From: an uncultured Roseburia sp.
GTDB taxonomy: Bacteria > Bacillota > Clostridia > Lachnospirales > Lachnospiraceae
Assembly: GCA_947564765.1 (NCBI GenBank)
Contig: CANODN010000075.1
Location: forward strand, 1 to 8,479
Reading direction: 5' to 3'
DNA length: 8,479 nt
Shown: positions 1-6,106 of the stretch, piece by piece
How the letters are laid out: every line of letters begins with the position of its first letter
Position numbering within the stretch: the stretch's first letter is position 1
Notes under the pieces: generated by a model
The model's database searches: none
Seen by the model: the letters and a program-made list of their open reading frames with translations, nothing else
Told to the model about the DNA's origin: nothing
Made by a program: the position numbers and the translations under genes

Positions 1-2
1 AA

Positions 3-908
3 GTAAGCGCCAAGTGTTTTTCTTTAAATAACTCATCATATACTTCTTCAAAAGGATTTTTCAAAAACCGCAGAAAATCAAGAGGCATCCTTGACTTAAA
101 TCTAACGGTTTCCGAAGGGGATTTTTTCGGATTTATCGGTCCCAACGGCGCAGGTAAAAGCACGACAATCCGCACTCTTTTGGGGCTGATTTCTCCCACT
201 GGCGGAAAAGCGGAGATTTTGGGCATGGATATTACAAAACAGAAAAAGGAAATCCTTTCTGTTGTGGGCTATATGCCCTCAGAGGCCTTTTTTTACCCCA
301 ATCAAACAGTTGGGGAAATCATAAAGCTCTCTGCAGATTTCCGGCAAAAAAACTGCTCTGCGGAGGCAGAGCGGCTGTGCGAAAGACTTTCCCTTGACAC
401 AGAGAAAAAAATTTCCGAGCTTTCCCTGGGCAACCGCAAAAAGGTATCTGTTGTCTGCGCCTTGCAGCATATGCCAAAGCTCTGTATCTTAGACGAGCCT
501 ACCAGCGGCCTCGATCCGTTGATGCAGCGGGAATTCTATGAGATTTTAGAAGAACGCAGCCGGCAGGGAACCACTATATTTCTTTCTTCTCATGTGCTGT
601 CCGAGGTACAGCGTCACTGTAAGCACGCTGCAATTATCCGGGAAGGCAGACTTCTGATTTCCGACAGTGTAAAACATCTGGGGCATACCAAAGCAAAACG
701 AGTAACAGTCCGGGGGATTGATGCACCGCCCGCTCTTTCCCAAATCAAAGACGTTCAGAAAAACGACGATACCCTGCGCTTTTTGTACAGCGGCGAACCA
801 GAACAGCTTTTACGCTCCCTCTCAGGACTTCCGCTGACGGATATTTCCATTACGGAGCCGGATCTGGAAGAAATCTTTCTTCACTATTATACAAAGGAGG
901 GCGCATAA
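3..908 (+). CDS. ABC transporter ATP-binding protein, BcrA-like (5' partial)
   Basis: Cytoplasmic ATPase subunit of a two-component ABC-2 type exporter; it would power the permease encoded just downstream. The frame is open from the window edge and has no ATG, GTG or TTG codon before the Walker A motif, so the start lies upstream of the window; 301 residues are visible. Numbering from base 3: Walker A GPNGAGKST at 46-54, a degenerate signature LSLGN at 140-144, Walker B LCILDEP at 160-166, D-loop SGLD next to it, and the switch histidine in SSHVL at 197. The Q-loop reads GYMPSE, so the usual Gln is Ser, as I recall for other members of this bacitracin/antimicrobial-peptide exporter group. The C-terminal 80 or so residues are the usual accessory domain. 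A TTG at 180 would begin after Walker A and cannot be the true start. The substrate is not predictable. Confidence 0.93.
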   Translation, partial: VSAKCFSLNNSSYTSSKGFFKNRRKSRGILDLNLTVSEGDFFGFIGPNGAGKSTTIRTLLGLISPTGGKAEILGMDITKQKKEILSVVGYMPSEAFFYPNQTVGEIIKLSADFRQKNCSAEAERLCERLSLDTEKKISELSLGNRKKVSVVCALQHMPKLCILDEPTSGLDPLMQREFYEILEERSRQGTTIFLSSHVLSEVQRHCKHAAIIREGRLLISDSVKHLGHTKAKRVTVRGIDAPPALSQIKDVQKNDDTLRFLYSGEPEQLLRSLSGLPLTDISITEPDLEEIFLHYYTKEGA

Positions 909-909
909 C

Positions 910-1695
910 ATGCCATTACTAAAACACGAACTTTCCCAGGGAAAACAAATGCTTTTCATATGGACAGCAGTGATTGCCGGTATGCTGGGTATCTGTATTT
1001 TCATCTATCCGGAAATGAAAGAAGAAATGAACGACATTGGCAGCATGTTTTCCAATCTTGGAAGTTTTTCTGCCGCATTCGGCATGGATAAAATCAGTTT
1101 CGGAGAATTTACGGGGTTTTTCAGTGTGGAATGCGGAAATATTCTCGGTCTCGGAGGCGCTTTTTTTGCCGCTCTTCTTGGCGCTTCCTCTCTTGCAAAG
1201 GAGGAAAAGGAACGAACTGCCGAATTTCTCCTTACCCACCCGGTTCACCGCAGCAGCATTGTTTTGCAAAAGCTCTGCGCCCTGCTTTTGCAGATTCTTA
1301 TCCTAAATGCCATTGTCATCGGCGTTACGGCTCTTTCTACATACGCCATCGGAGAATCACCGGATATCAAAGAGATGACGCTTTTGCTGCTTGCCTATTT
1401 GATTCTGCAGCTGGAAACGGCCACCGTCTGCTTTGGCATTTCCGCCTTTTTAAAAAGCAAAGGCTCCGGCATTGGTCTTGGCATAGCGGCACTGTTTTAT
1501 TTTTTAAATATTCTTGCCAATCTGACGGAAAAATTGCATTTTCTGAAATTCATGACGCCTTTCGGTTATGCGGAAGGCTCCGATATTATCGCAGAAGGCA
1601 GTTTGCATTTCAGGTATTTATCCGTTGGTATTCTGGCTGCAATCATCGGCGTCATCACAGCTTTTTATTGGTACGGCAAGAAGGATATTGCCTGA
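910..1695 (+). CDS. ABC-2 type transporter permease, six-helix membrane subunit
   Basis: Membrane subunit of the exporter whose ATPase is encoded upstream. The protein has 261 residues, normal for a compact ABC-2 permease. Hydrophobic segments lie near residues 14-33, 73-94, 121-144, 156-172, 176-203 and 234-255, which fits six helices. The stretch LAKEEKERTAEFLLTHPV (96-112) between helices 2 and 3 is the conserved cytoplasmic loop of ABC-2 permeases, normally read as E-K-E-x-G-T-x-E-x-L-L-x-x-P-V and thought to couple to the ATPase. The start ATG is one base after the ATPase stop, and an AAAGGAGG ribosome binding site lies inside the end of the ATPase gene, so the pair is probably translationally coupled. 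It ends 14 bases before the convergent AraC gene. Substrate unknown; drug, peptide or lantibiotic-like export is a family-level guess. Confidence 0.9.
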   Translation: MPLLKHELSQGKQMLFIWTAVIAGMLGICIFIYPEMKEEMNDIGSMFSNLGSFSAAFGMDKISFGEFTGFFSVECGNILGLGGAFFAALLGASSLAKEEKERTAEFLLTHPVHRSSIVLQKLCALLLQILILNAIVIGVTALSTYAIGESPDIKEMTLLLLAYLILQLETATVCFGISAFLKSKGSGIGLGIAALFYFLNILANLTEKLHFLKFMTPFGYAEGSDIIAEGSLHFRYLSVGILAAIIGVITAFYWYGKKDIA

Positions 1696-1709
1696 ATACC
1701 GAAAAGCTT

Positions 1710-2639
1710 TTAACGCAGTGTTTTATTTTTGCAACTGCTTTTCCGGCATCTTTTTCTGTACTCCAAGGGCGTGCACCGGGCATATTCCCGAAACACCTTT
1801 CCGAAATAACTGCTGCTGCCAAGTCCGCAGGCCTGGGCAATTTCAGTGACAGAATCCCCTTCCCGCGCCAGCATTTGACACGCCATCTGCAGACGGTAAT
1901 TTTTCATATACTCCAGGGGCGTCATATGCAGACAGCTGCGAAATACCCGAAAGCATTCTCTTTCACTCAAAAAAGCCGATGCAGCCAGTTCTTCCACCGT
2001 AATTTTTCTGTCATAATGCTCATGAATATAAATCATCATTTCTTTTATCTTATCGTTGTTTTTATCGTACTCTTCCTGATTCTCCATTTGGCCGCGGGCC
2101 TGCTCAAACAAAAGAAGCCAGATTTTCGTCAGCGCCTCCCTCAGCCTGATCTCATACCCGAAATCCTGCTCCTTCAGACAAAGAGCCTCTTGTATCAGCT
2201 TTAAAATTTCCGCCTCTTTCGGATTTTCGGGATAGAGGGGAATCATTTCCACCTGCAGAGCCGCGGAAAGAGGCAGTATATACTTCTGCTCGATTCTGCT
2301 GCCCTGTTCTCCGGCAAGCAAAGATACGTCAAAGATATGAAGCATCTGAATCGTTTCTCCTGTTCCATTCAGCGCCTTTGTGGAATGGAGCACATTGGAA
2401 TTGAGCATTCCTCCGGAACCGGGAGGAAATACCCACTTCTCCTTTGCAGTGCAGTATTCCAGCGTCCCGCTCTCCATATAAAATATTTCCACTGCTTTAT
2501 GCCAGTGCCAGGGCACAAACCGTCCGATATACTGGTCAATAAATACACGGGTTGCAATATAAGGAAACTCTGCCGAAAACCCCGGCAGCAGCTCCTCCTT
2601 GCTTCCCGTATGAAATTCAATATTCCGTATGTCTTTCAT
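1710..2639 (-). CDS. AraC family transcriptional regulator with N-terminal cupin
   Basis: DNA-binding regulator of 309 residues, typical family length. The N-terminal half is a cupin-type sensor: PWHWHKAVEIFYMESGTLEY (43-62) has the H-x-H-x(3)-E pattern that starts many AraC cupins. The C-terminal domain (about 198-296) holds two helix-turn-helix units, the first around 203-225 (ITVEELAASAFLSERECF) and the second around 253-277 (SVTEIAQACGLGSSSYFGKVF), ending with the conserved PLEYRK. The start ATG at 2639 has only a weak AGAAG ribosome binding site. The gene lies 72 bases downstream of the 76-residue orphan gene in the same direction with no clear terminator between them, so it may be read from the same transcript. 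It converges on the ABC exporter genes. The ligand is probably a small molecule such as a sugar, but the sequence does not say which. Confidence 0.93.
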   Translation of the reverse strand: MKDIRNIEFHTGSKEELLPGFSAEFPYIATRVFIDQYIGRFVPWHWHKAVEIFYMESGTLEYCTAKEKWVFPPGSGGMLNSNVLHSTKALNGTGETIQMLHIFDVSLLAGEQGSRIEQKYILPLSAALQVEMIPLYPENPKEAEILKLIQEALCLKEQDFGYEIRLREALTKIWLLLFEQARGQMENQEEYDKNNDKIKEMMIYIHEHYDRKITVEELAASAFLSERECFRVFRSCLHMTPLEYMKNYRLQMACQMLAREGDSVTEIAQACGLGSSSYFGKVFREYARCTPLEYRKRCRKSSCKNKTLR

Positions 2640-2711
2640 AATTCTTCTGTATCCGTCCTCAATCTTTGTATAGGAAACCTTTATGAATCAGATCAGCCTG
2701 TAATTTCAAGC

Positions 2712-2942
2712 TTACTCTAAAGAAAAAGCAGAAAGCCTGAGAGAATCCCTATATACCGGAAATTCCAACGTCAATATCAGGCAATTTCCGCTGTTTCTCC
2801 ATTCATCCACCAATTCTGCCTGACGCATGGGATTTTGCTTTATATTCTCCCTTCCTCCACCGGAATATACCAGATACACTTCTCCCGCACACATATCTAC
2901 TTTTTTTAAAAAATCAGCCATGTCTTTAATCTTTACTTTCAT
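2712..2942 (-). CDS. Small conserved-type hypothetical protein, 76 aa
   Basis: Soluble protein of 76 residues with no signal peptide or membrane segment. It begins MKVKIKDMADFLKKVD and continues CAGEVYLVYSGGG. This resembles a group of short clostridial proteins of unknown function that start with K-x-M-x-D-F-L followed by C-x-G-x-V-x-L; I recall such proteins but cannot confirm membership. The start at 2942 is chosen because GAGGAGG lies at the right distance upstream; the longer frame from 2987 has no ribosome binding site and would run through the inverted repeat and Fur-like box. Its Shine-Dalgarno sequence is one arm of an 11-bp inverted repeat (see 2949-3000), so translation may be controlled. 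It follows the nitronate monooxygenase gene and precedes the AraC gene, all on the same strand. Function unknown. Confidence 0.75.
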   Translation of the reverse strand: MKVKIKDMADFLKKVDMCAGEVYLVYSGGGRENIKQNPMRQAELVDEWRNSGNCLILTLEFPVYRDSLRLSAFSLE

Positions 2943-2948
2943 TGAAAT

Positions 2949-3000
2949 AACCTCCTCTAAATGATCTGTTTTGTTTACGATTATCATTATAGAGGAGGTT
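2949..3000 (-). repeat. Perfect 11-bp inverted repeat trapping a Shine-Dalgarno sequence
   Basis: Arms AACCTCCTCTA (2949-2959) and TAGAGGAGGTT (2990-3000) are perfect reverse complements 30 bases apart. In - strand RNA the first-transcribed arm carries CCUCCUC and the second carries GAGGAGG, the ribosome binding site of the 76-residue gene, whose ATG is 6 bases further on. Pairing would hide the site from the ribosome. This holds only if transcription starts upstream of 3000. Confidence 0.75.
2973..2991 (-). promoter_or_regulatory. Fur-like box overlapping a TATAAT -10 element
   Basis: On the - strand the 19 bases TATAATGATAATCGTAAAC match the classical Fur consensus GATAATGATAATCATTATC at 15 of 19 positions, and the core TGATAAT-C-GTAAACA fits the 7-1-7 Fur family form at 11 of 14. 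The first six bases (2991-2986) are a perfect TATAAT. The -35 region is poor: TTGAAG only 14 bases upstream, or TAGTTG at 17. If this is a promoter, the box would cover the -10 and start site, a common arrangement for Fur-family repression, and the mRNA would begin near 2979. AT-rich sequence can mimic Fur boxes, so this is a candidate only. Confidence 0.4.
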
Positions 3001-3150
3001 TCTTACTTCAACTATCAGATTTCAGCCACAATCTGTCACAATTCTGCCATTCTACTATTTTCTGTAAAATCCAACCAAGAGAGAAACCACCTCTCCAAAG
3101 GCAACTTAAAAGGATAAGATTCCGGAACAGTGCAGCCGAAGGCTGAAGGA

Positions 3151-4203
3151 TTACGCTGTCAATTCCTGCATCAAATCATGGACAGACACGATCTTCTTTA
3201 CTCTGCTGACATTGCTCCCACAGAAAATCAGCCCTTCCCGCAAATTTCCCTTCACCGCATTCACCAGCGCTTTGGTAATGCAATAGGGCGTGTTTTTTAC
3301 ATCACAGGTTTTGATGCAGTGATAACATTTCGCAACCGGGCATTTTTCCTGTTCCGTATTCCGGATAAACGCATTGCCGACTGCCCGGCCCGGCATGCCC
3401 ACCGGACTTTTTATAATTCTGACGTCCTCTTCTTTGGCATCGATATAGGCCTGCTTGAACGCATCCGAAGCGTCGCATTCACAGGTCGCAACAAAACGGG
3501 TAGCCATTTGAACGCCGGACGCCCCCAGGTTTAAAAATTTCTGAATATCCTTACTGTCCCATATTCCGCCTGCCGCGATGACCGGTATTTCTTTTCCCGT
3601 TTCCCGTTCCACTTCTTTCATATAATTGACCACATCTGCCGTAATTTCCTCAAGCCCCGGCTTAGTTCCTTCCGCCAGCTCCTCCGGCTTAAAGCCCAGA
3701 TGCCCGCCCGCCTCTGGACCTTCAATGACAATCAGATCCGGAACATAGTCATACTTCGCCCTCCAATGCTTTACGATTAACTTACAGCATTTTAAAGAAG
3801 ATACAATCGGCGCAATTTTTGTCGCCGTTCCCTTTACATACATGGGCAGATCCACCGGTATCCCGGCTCCTGATATAATCAAATCGATGTTCTGTGCCAC
3901 ACATTCCTTCACAATATCCCCATAGTTTTTCAAAGCTACCATAACATTCACGCCTAAGATGCTATCTTCTCCTGCGATTTCCCGTGCCTTTCTGATTTCC
4001 TTACCGATTGCCCGTAAATTTGCCTGCATGGGATTCTTGTCAAAGTCCTCCTCCTGGTACCCGATATCTGCAGTGGATATTACGCCGATTCCTCCTTCTG
4101 CGCTTACGGCTCCTGCCAGCTTATGCATAGATACGCCGACGCCCATGCCTCCCTGGATAATGGGATATTTGGATCTCTTATCTCCTATTTGAATGCCTTT
4201 CAT
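3151..4203 (-). CDS. Nitronate monooxygenase / FabK-like flavoprotein with Cys-rich tail
   Basis: FMN-dependent TIM-barrel enzyme of the nitronate monooxygenase (2-nitropropane dioxygenase) and enoyl-ACP reductase II superfamily, 350 residues. Visible family motifs: PIIQGGMGVGVS (14-25), LGVNVMVAL (83-91), IISGAGIPVDLP (109-120), IEGPEAGGHLGF (160-171, with His168 at the conserved flavin-site position), VIAAGGIWDS (198-207) and GASGVQMATRFVAT (217-230), the phosphate-binding region. After the barrel comes a cysteine-rich tail with Cys288, 293, 296, 300, 308 and 328, spaced C-x4-C-x2-C-x3-C-x7-C, which could hold Zn or an Fe-S cluster. The start at 4203 is preferred to 4263 because AGGAGG lies 7 bases upstream and the promoter lies inside the longer frame. 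The real substrate is open: nitronate detoxification, an acyl-ACP enoyl reduction, or another flavin reaction. Confidence 0.88.
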   Translation of the reverse strand: MKGIQIGDKRSKYPIIQGGMGVGVSMHKLAGAVSAEGGIGVISTADIGYQEEDFDKNPMQANLRAIGKEIRKAREIAGEDSILGVNVMVALKNYGDIVKECVAQNIDLIISGAGIPVDLPMYVKGTATKIAPIVSSLKCCKLIVKHWRAKYDYVPDLIVIEGPEAGGHLGFKPEELAEGTKPGLEEITADVVNYMKEVERETGKEIPVIAAGGIWDSKDIQKFLNLGASGVQMATRFVATCECDASDAFKQAYIDAKEEDVRIIKSPVGMPGRAVGNAFIRNTEQEKCPVAKCYHCIKTCDVKNTPYCITKALVNAVKGNLREGLIFCGSNVSRVKKIVSVHDLMQELTA

Positions 4204-4236
4204 GAATTTTCCTCCTGATATAGTTTTCGATACCAG

Positions 4237-4263
4237 ATTATACCATTCACAAAACTCTGTCAA
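4237..4263 (-). promoter_or_regulatory. Sigma-A promoter of the nitronate monooxygenase-like gene
   Basis: On the - strand a perfect -35 TTGACA (4263-4258) is followed after 15 bases by a perfect -10 TATAAT (4242-4237). TG sits one base before the -10, giving an extended -10 that can compensate for the short spacer. Transcription would start near 4230, leaving a leader of about 27 bases with AGGAGG before the ATG at 4203. This gives the flavoprotein gene a promoter independent of cfa. Confidence 0.75.
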
Positions 4264-4373
4264 CTAGTTATTACTATTTTTTCCAATTGAAATTTAACCT
4301 GCAGACAATCCTATGAAAGTTTCCACAGTACTCTCTGTAAACCATACGGATGCTGCCGGCAAAGGCAAATAAA

Positions 4374-5537
4374 TTAATACCACCTCTCCAGCGGCAGCTG
4401 GTTATTGATTCCCTTTGTAAATAAAACCTGATGCAGATCAATGATTCCGTTGTGAAAGGTCGCTGCACAGGAGGATAAATACAAATCCCACATCCGGACA
4501 AACCGCTCGTCAAACATGTTCCGCACCTCATCCAGATGCTCCCTGTAATTTTTTTGCCAGCACAGCAATGTCCGGTTATAGTGAAGCCGCAGATTTTCCA
4601 CGTCTATTGTATGAAATCCGTCTTCCGCCGCACAGGAAAGCATTTCCCGAAGGCTTGGTACAACGCCTCCTGGAAAAATATACTTCTTAATCCAGGGATC
4701 TCCGTCATGCTCTTTTAAGGCGCTGATAAAATGGAGCAGAAACAGTCCGCCCGGTTTCAGAATCTCTTTTGCGCAGTCCATAAAAAGCTGATAATTGTCA
4801 CGCCCCACATGTTCCACCATGCCAATGCTTACAATACGGTCAAAGGTTTTTCCGTATTTTGGCAGATCCCGGTAATCCATAAGCTCCACCGTAAGATACT
4901 TCTCCAAATGCTCTTTTAAAATCCGCCGCTTAAATTCTTTGTACTGTTCTTTGCTCAATGTAATCCCCGTACCGTGCACACCGTATTTTTTGGCTGCCTC
5001 GATCAGCAAAAATCCCCAGCCGCAGCCGATGTCAAGCAGGGACATCCCTTCTTTCAGATACAGCTTTTTTAAAATATAGTCCACCTTGTTGACCTGGGCC
5101 TGATAAAGTGAATCATCCTCGTGCAGAAAATAACCGCAGGAATAGCTCATCGTCTCATCCAGCCACAGCCGGTAAAAATCATTGCCGATATCATAGTGGC
5201 TGTGCACTTCCTCCTTCTGGTTCTTCTTTGCCGTGGAAGGAAACATCAGCTTTTTTAACGCAACTTTATTTGTGGAAAACCGGTCCATTTGTCCCAGAAA
5301 ATGATCCAATGCATAATATAAATCTCCTTCTACCTCAATATCCCCGTTCATGTAGGCCTCGCCCAGGGAAAGGGAAGTGCTTGTCATAAGGGAAGTCAGG
5401 GGGATCATTCTTTTGAAATTCACCGTAAACTGAGGCTTTCCGTCACCAATCCGGTATTCCTTCTGGTCCATTTTGATGCAAAAAGGATATTGATCAAATT
5501 TCTTCATAAATGGGATGAAAACATTTTTCTCTAGCAT
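4374..5537 (-). CDS. cfa: Cyclopropane-fatty-acyl-phospholipid synthase
   Basis: Transfers a methylene group from S-adenosylmethionine to the double bond of unsaturated acyl chains in membrane phospholipids, altering membrane stability under acid or other stress. With the start at 5537 the protein has 387 residues, close to E. coli Cfa (382). The SAM-binding motif LLDIGCGWG is at 167-175. Residues matching the E. coli bicarbonate/active-site set are present: Cys134 in SYSCGYF, Glu242 in GMVEHVG, His269 in LLHF and Tyr320 in LHYNRTL. WIKKYIFPGG (282-291) is also a family signature. The 5537 start has a GGAG 9 bases upstream; the in-frame ATG at 5582 has none. A terminator lies upstream at 5703-5741, so the gene probably has its own promoter, though none is obvious. 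The N-terminal domain is complete. Confidence 0.95.
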   Translation of the reverse strand: MLEKNVFIPFMKKFDQYPFCIKMDQKEYRIGDGKPQFTVNFKRMIPLTSLMTSTSLSLGEAYMNGDIEVEGDLYYALDHFLGQMDRFSTNKVALKKLMFPSTAKKNQKEEVHSHYDIGNDFYRLWLDETMSYSCGYFLHEDDSLYQAQVNKVDYILKKLYLKEGMSLLDIGCGWGFLLIEAAKKYGVHGTGITLSKEQYKEFKRRILKEHLEKYLTVELMDYRDLPKYGKTFDRIVSIGMVEHVGRDNYQLFMDCAKEILKPGGLFLLHFISALKEHDGDPWIKKYIFPGGVVPSLREMLSCAAEDGFHTIDVENLRLHYNRTLLCWQKNYREHLDEVRNMFDERFVRMWDLYLSSCAATFHNGIIDLHQVLFTKGINNQLPLERWY

Positions 5538-5702
5538 AACCTGTCTCCGTTCTTTCTCAATGTTTTTTACTATTTTTCCCATTTTCGGACAGGTTAATCA
5601 CATTTATCATAAAGATGCATCTGCTATCCCTCGTAAGCCTCAGGGGTAATATTGAAACATTCCATAATCCCCTCTGGCAATCGAATCATTGAAAAGTAAA
5701 CA
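5538..5702 (-). promoter_or_regulatory. Upstream region of cfa, promoter not resolved
   Basis: About 165 bases between the upstream operon terminator and the cfa start. A TATGAT on the - strand near 5605-5610 is a possible -10, with only a poor -35 (TTACGA) 19 bases upstream. An inverted pair AGGGG (5642-5646) and CCCCT (5669-5673), 22 bases apart, could be an operator or a short stem. Neither is convincing alone. A cfa promoter is expected here because of the terminator. Confidence 0.3.
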
Positions 5703-5741
5703 GATAAAAGGGACTGGCATCACTGGCCAGTCCCTTTTATC
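5703..5741 (-). terminator. Rho-independent terminator, probably bidirectional
   Basis: A perfect 16-bp inverted repeat, GATAAAAGGGACTGGC (5703-5718) and GCCAGTCCCTTTTATC (5726-5741), with a 7-base loop. It starts 7 bases after the stop of the 109-residue Cys-rich gene. The A/T outer part of the stem gives a run of four T on either strand after the GGGACTGGC core. It closes the cysN, aldo/keto reductase and Cys-rich gene unit. Confidence 0.9.
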
Positions 5742-5747
5742 CTCTCT

Positions 5748-6077
5748 TTAAGATTCCTTTCGCAGCACCTCATGAGGCGCTTCAATTTCGTTTGCAATCG
5801 TATGCTCCGTCAATTCTGACAAAAGTTTTATTTTTGCATTGAGCACAGGCCTCATGCAATTCGGTACATGCTCCTGATGCGCTCTGTGAATGGCTACGCA
5901 TTCTTTACAGTTCCCATGATACCGACAGGCTTTTTTACAGGGACAGTGATCTTTTTCTTTGTATTCCTCCCGGAATGCAGATGCAAATTCCTCCTGCAGC
6001 CGTAATCCCTCCTGTCGGTTTCCTTTATGGAACTGTTCCATTGCTGCTAATTCTTTTGGATTTCCTTCGATTATCAT
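5748..6077 (-). CDS. Small Cys/His-rich putative metal-binding protein, 109 aa
   Basis: Soluble 109-residue protein with no membrane segment. The centre is a Cys/His-rich block: Cys45, 47, 51, 57, 60 and 74 with His44, 54, 64, 67 and 70, reading CPCKKACRYHGNCKECV followed by IHR and then PNC. This layout, C-x-C-x3-C-x5-C-x2-C-V-x2-H-R and a later P-x-C, resembles small clostridial Cys-rich proteins of the DUF6485 kind and suggests Zn or Fe-S binding; the match is from memory. The flanks are helical and charged. The start at 6077 is chosen for GGAGG 7 bases upstream; the longer frame to 6170 overlaps the reductase gene. It follows that gene by 29 bases and is followed by a strong terminator, so it is the last gene of the unit. 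Function unknown; partner or regulator of the Fe-S reductase is a guess. Confidence 0.78.
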   Translation of the reverse strand: MIIEGNPKELAAMEQFHKGNRQEGLRLQEEFASAFREEYKEKDHCPCKKACRYHGNCKECVAIHRAHQEHVPNCMRPVLNAKIKLLSELTEHTIANEIEAPHEVLRKES

Positions 6078-6106
6078 TATGTATCCTCCGCAGTTTCCTT
6101 TTCCAT

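Larger units (their letters stand above)
2943..3150 (-). promoter_or_regulatory. Structured leader between the flavoprotein gene and the 76-aa gene
   Basis: This 208-base gap holds several possible RNA elements on the - strand. Just after the flavoprotein stop is a 5-bp hairpin CAGCC-TTC-GGCTG (3133-3145) without a clear T-run, at best a weak terminator. Next is GAGAG-N7-CTCTC (3079-3095), then CAGATT-N8-AATCTG (3016-3035), then the Shine-Dalgarno repeat at 2949-3000. The segment at 3082-3094 could also pair with 2991-3003 (12 of 13 bases), which would compete with the Shine-Dalgarno pairing. I do not recognise a known riboswitch class here. Confidence 0.45.

Noticed and set aside
1131..2204. 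A 357-codon open frame on the + strand across the permease and the AraC gene end
   Set aside because: It overlaps two clear genes in other frames, is rich in Arg, Cys and Phe with low-complexity character, has no ribosome binding site that fits and resembles no family.
2943..2987. A 15-residue N-terminal extension of the 76-residue protein from an upstream ATG
   Set aside because: No ribosome binding site precedes 2987, while the 2942 start has GAGGAGG; the extension would be made of the regulatory sequence.
2961..3146. A 61-codon + strand frame beginning inside the inverted repeat
   Set aside because: No ribosome binding site before its ATG; the GAGGAGG on the + strand at 2991-2998 has no start codon at a usable distance.
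3130..3534. A 134-codon open frame on the + strand opposite the flavoprotein gene
   Set aside because: Antisense to a clear coding region, no ribosome binding site and no family resemblance.
4264..4373. A terminator downstream of cfa
   Set aside because: Searched for but only a broken stem (around 4320-4345) without a T-run is visible; cfa may read into the flavoprotein gene.
6065..6080. A second TAATGATAATCG, like the core of the Fur-like box at 2973-2991
   Set aside because: Here it is the start region of the 109-residue gene (codons Met-Ile-Ile) and the other half-site is absent, so it is probably a coincidence. It also lowers confidence in the first box.
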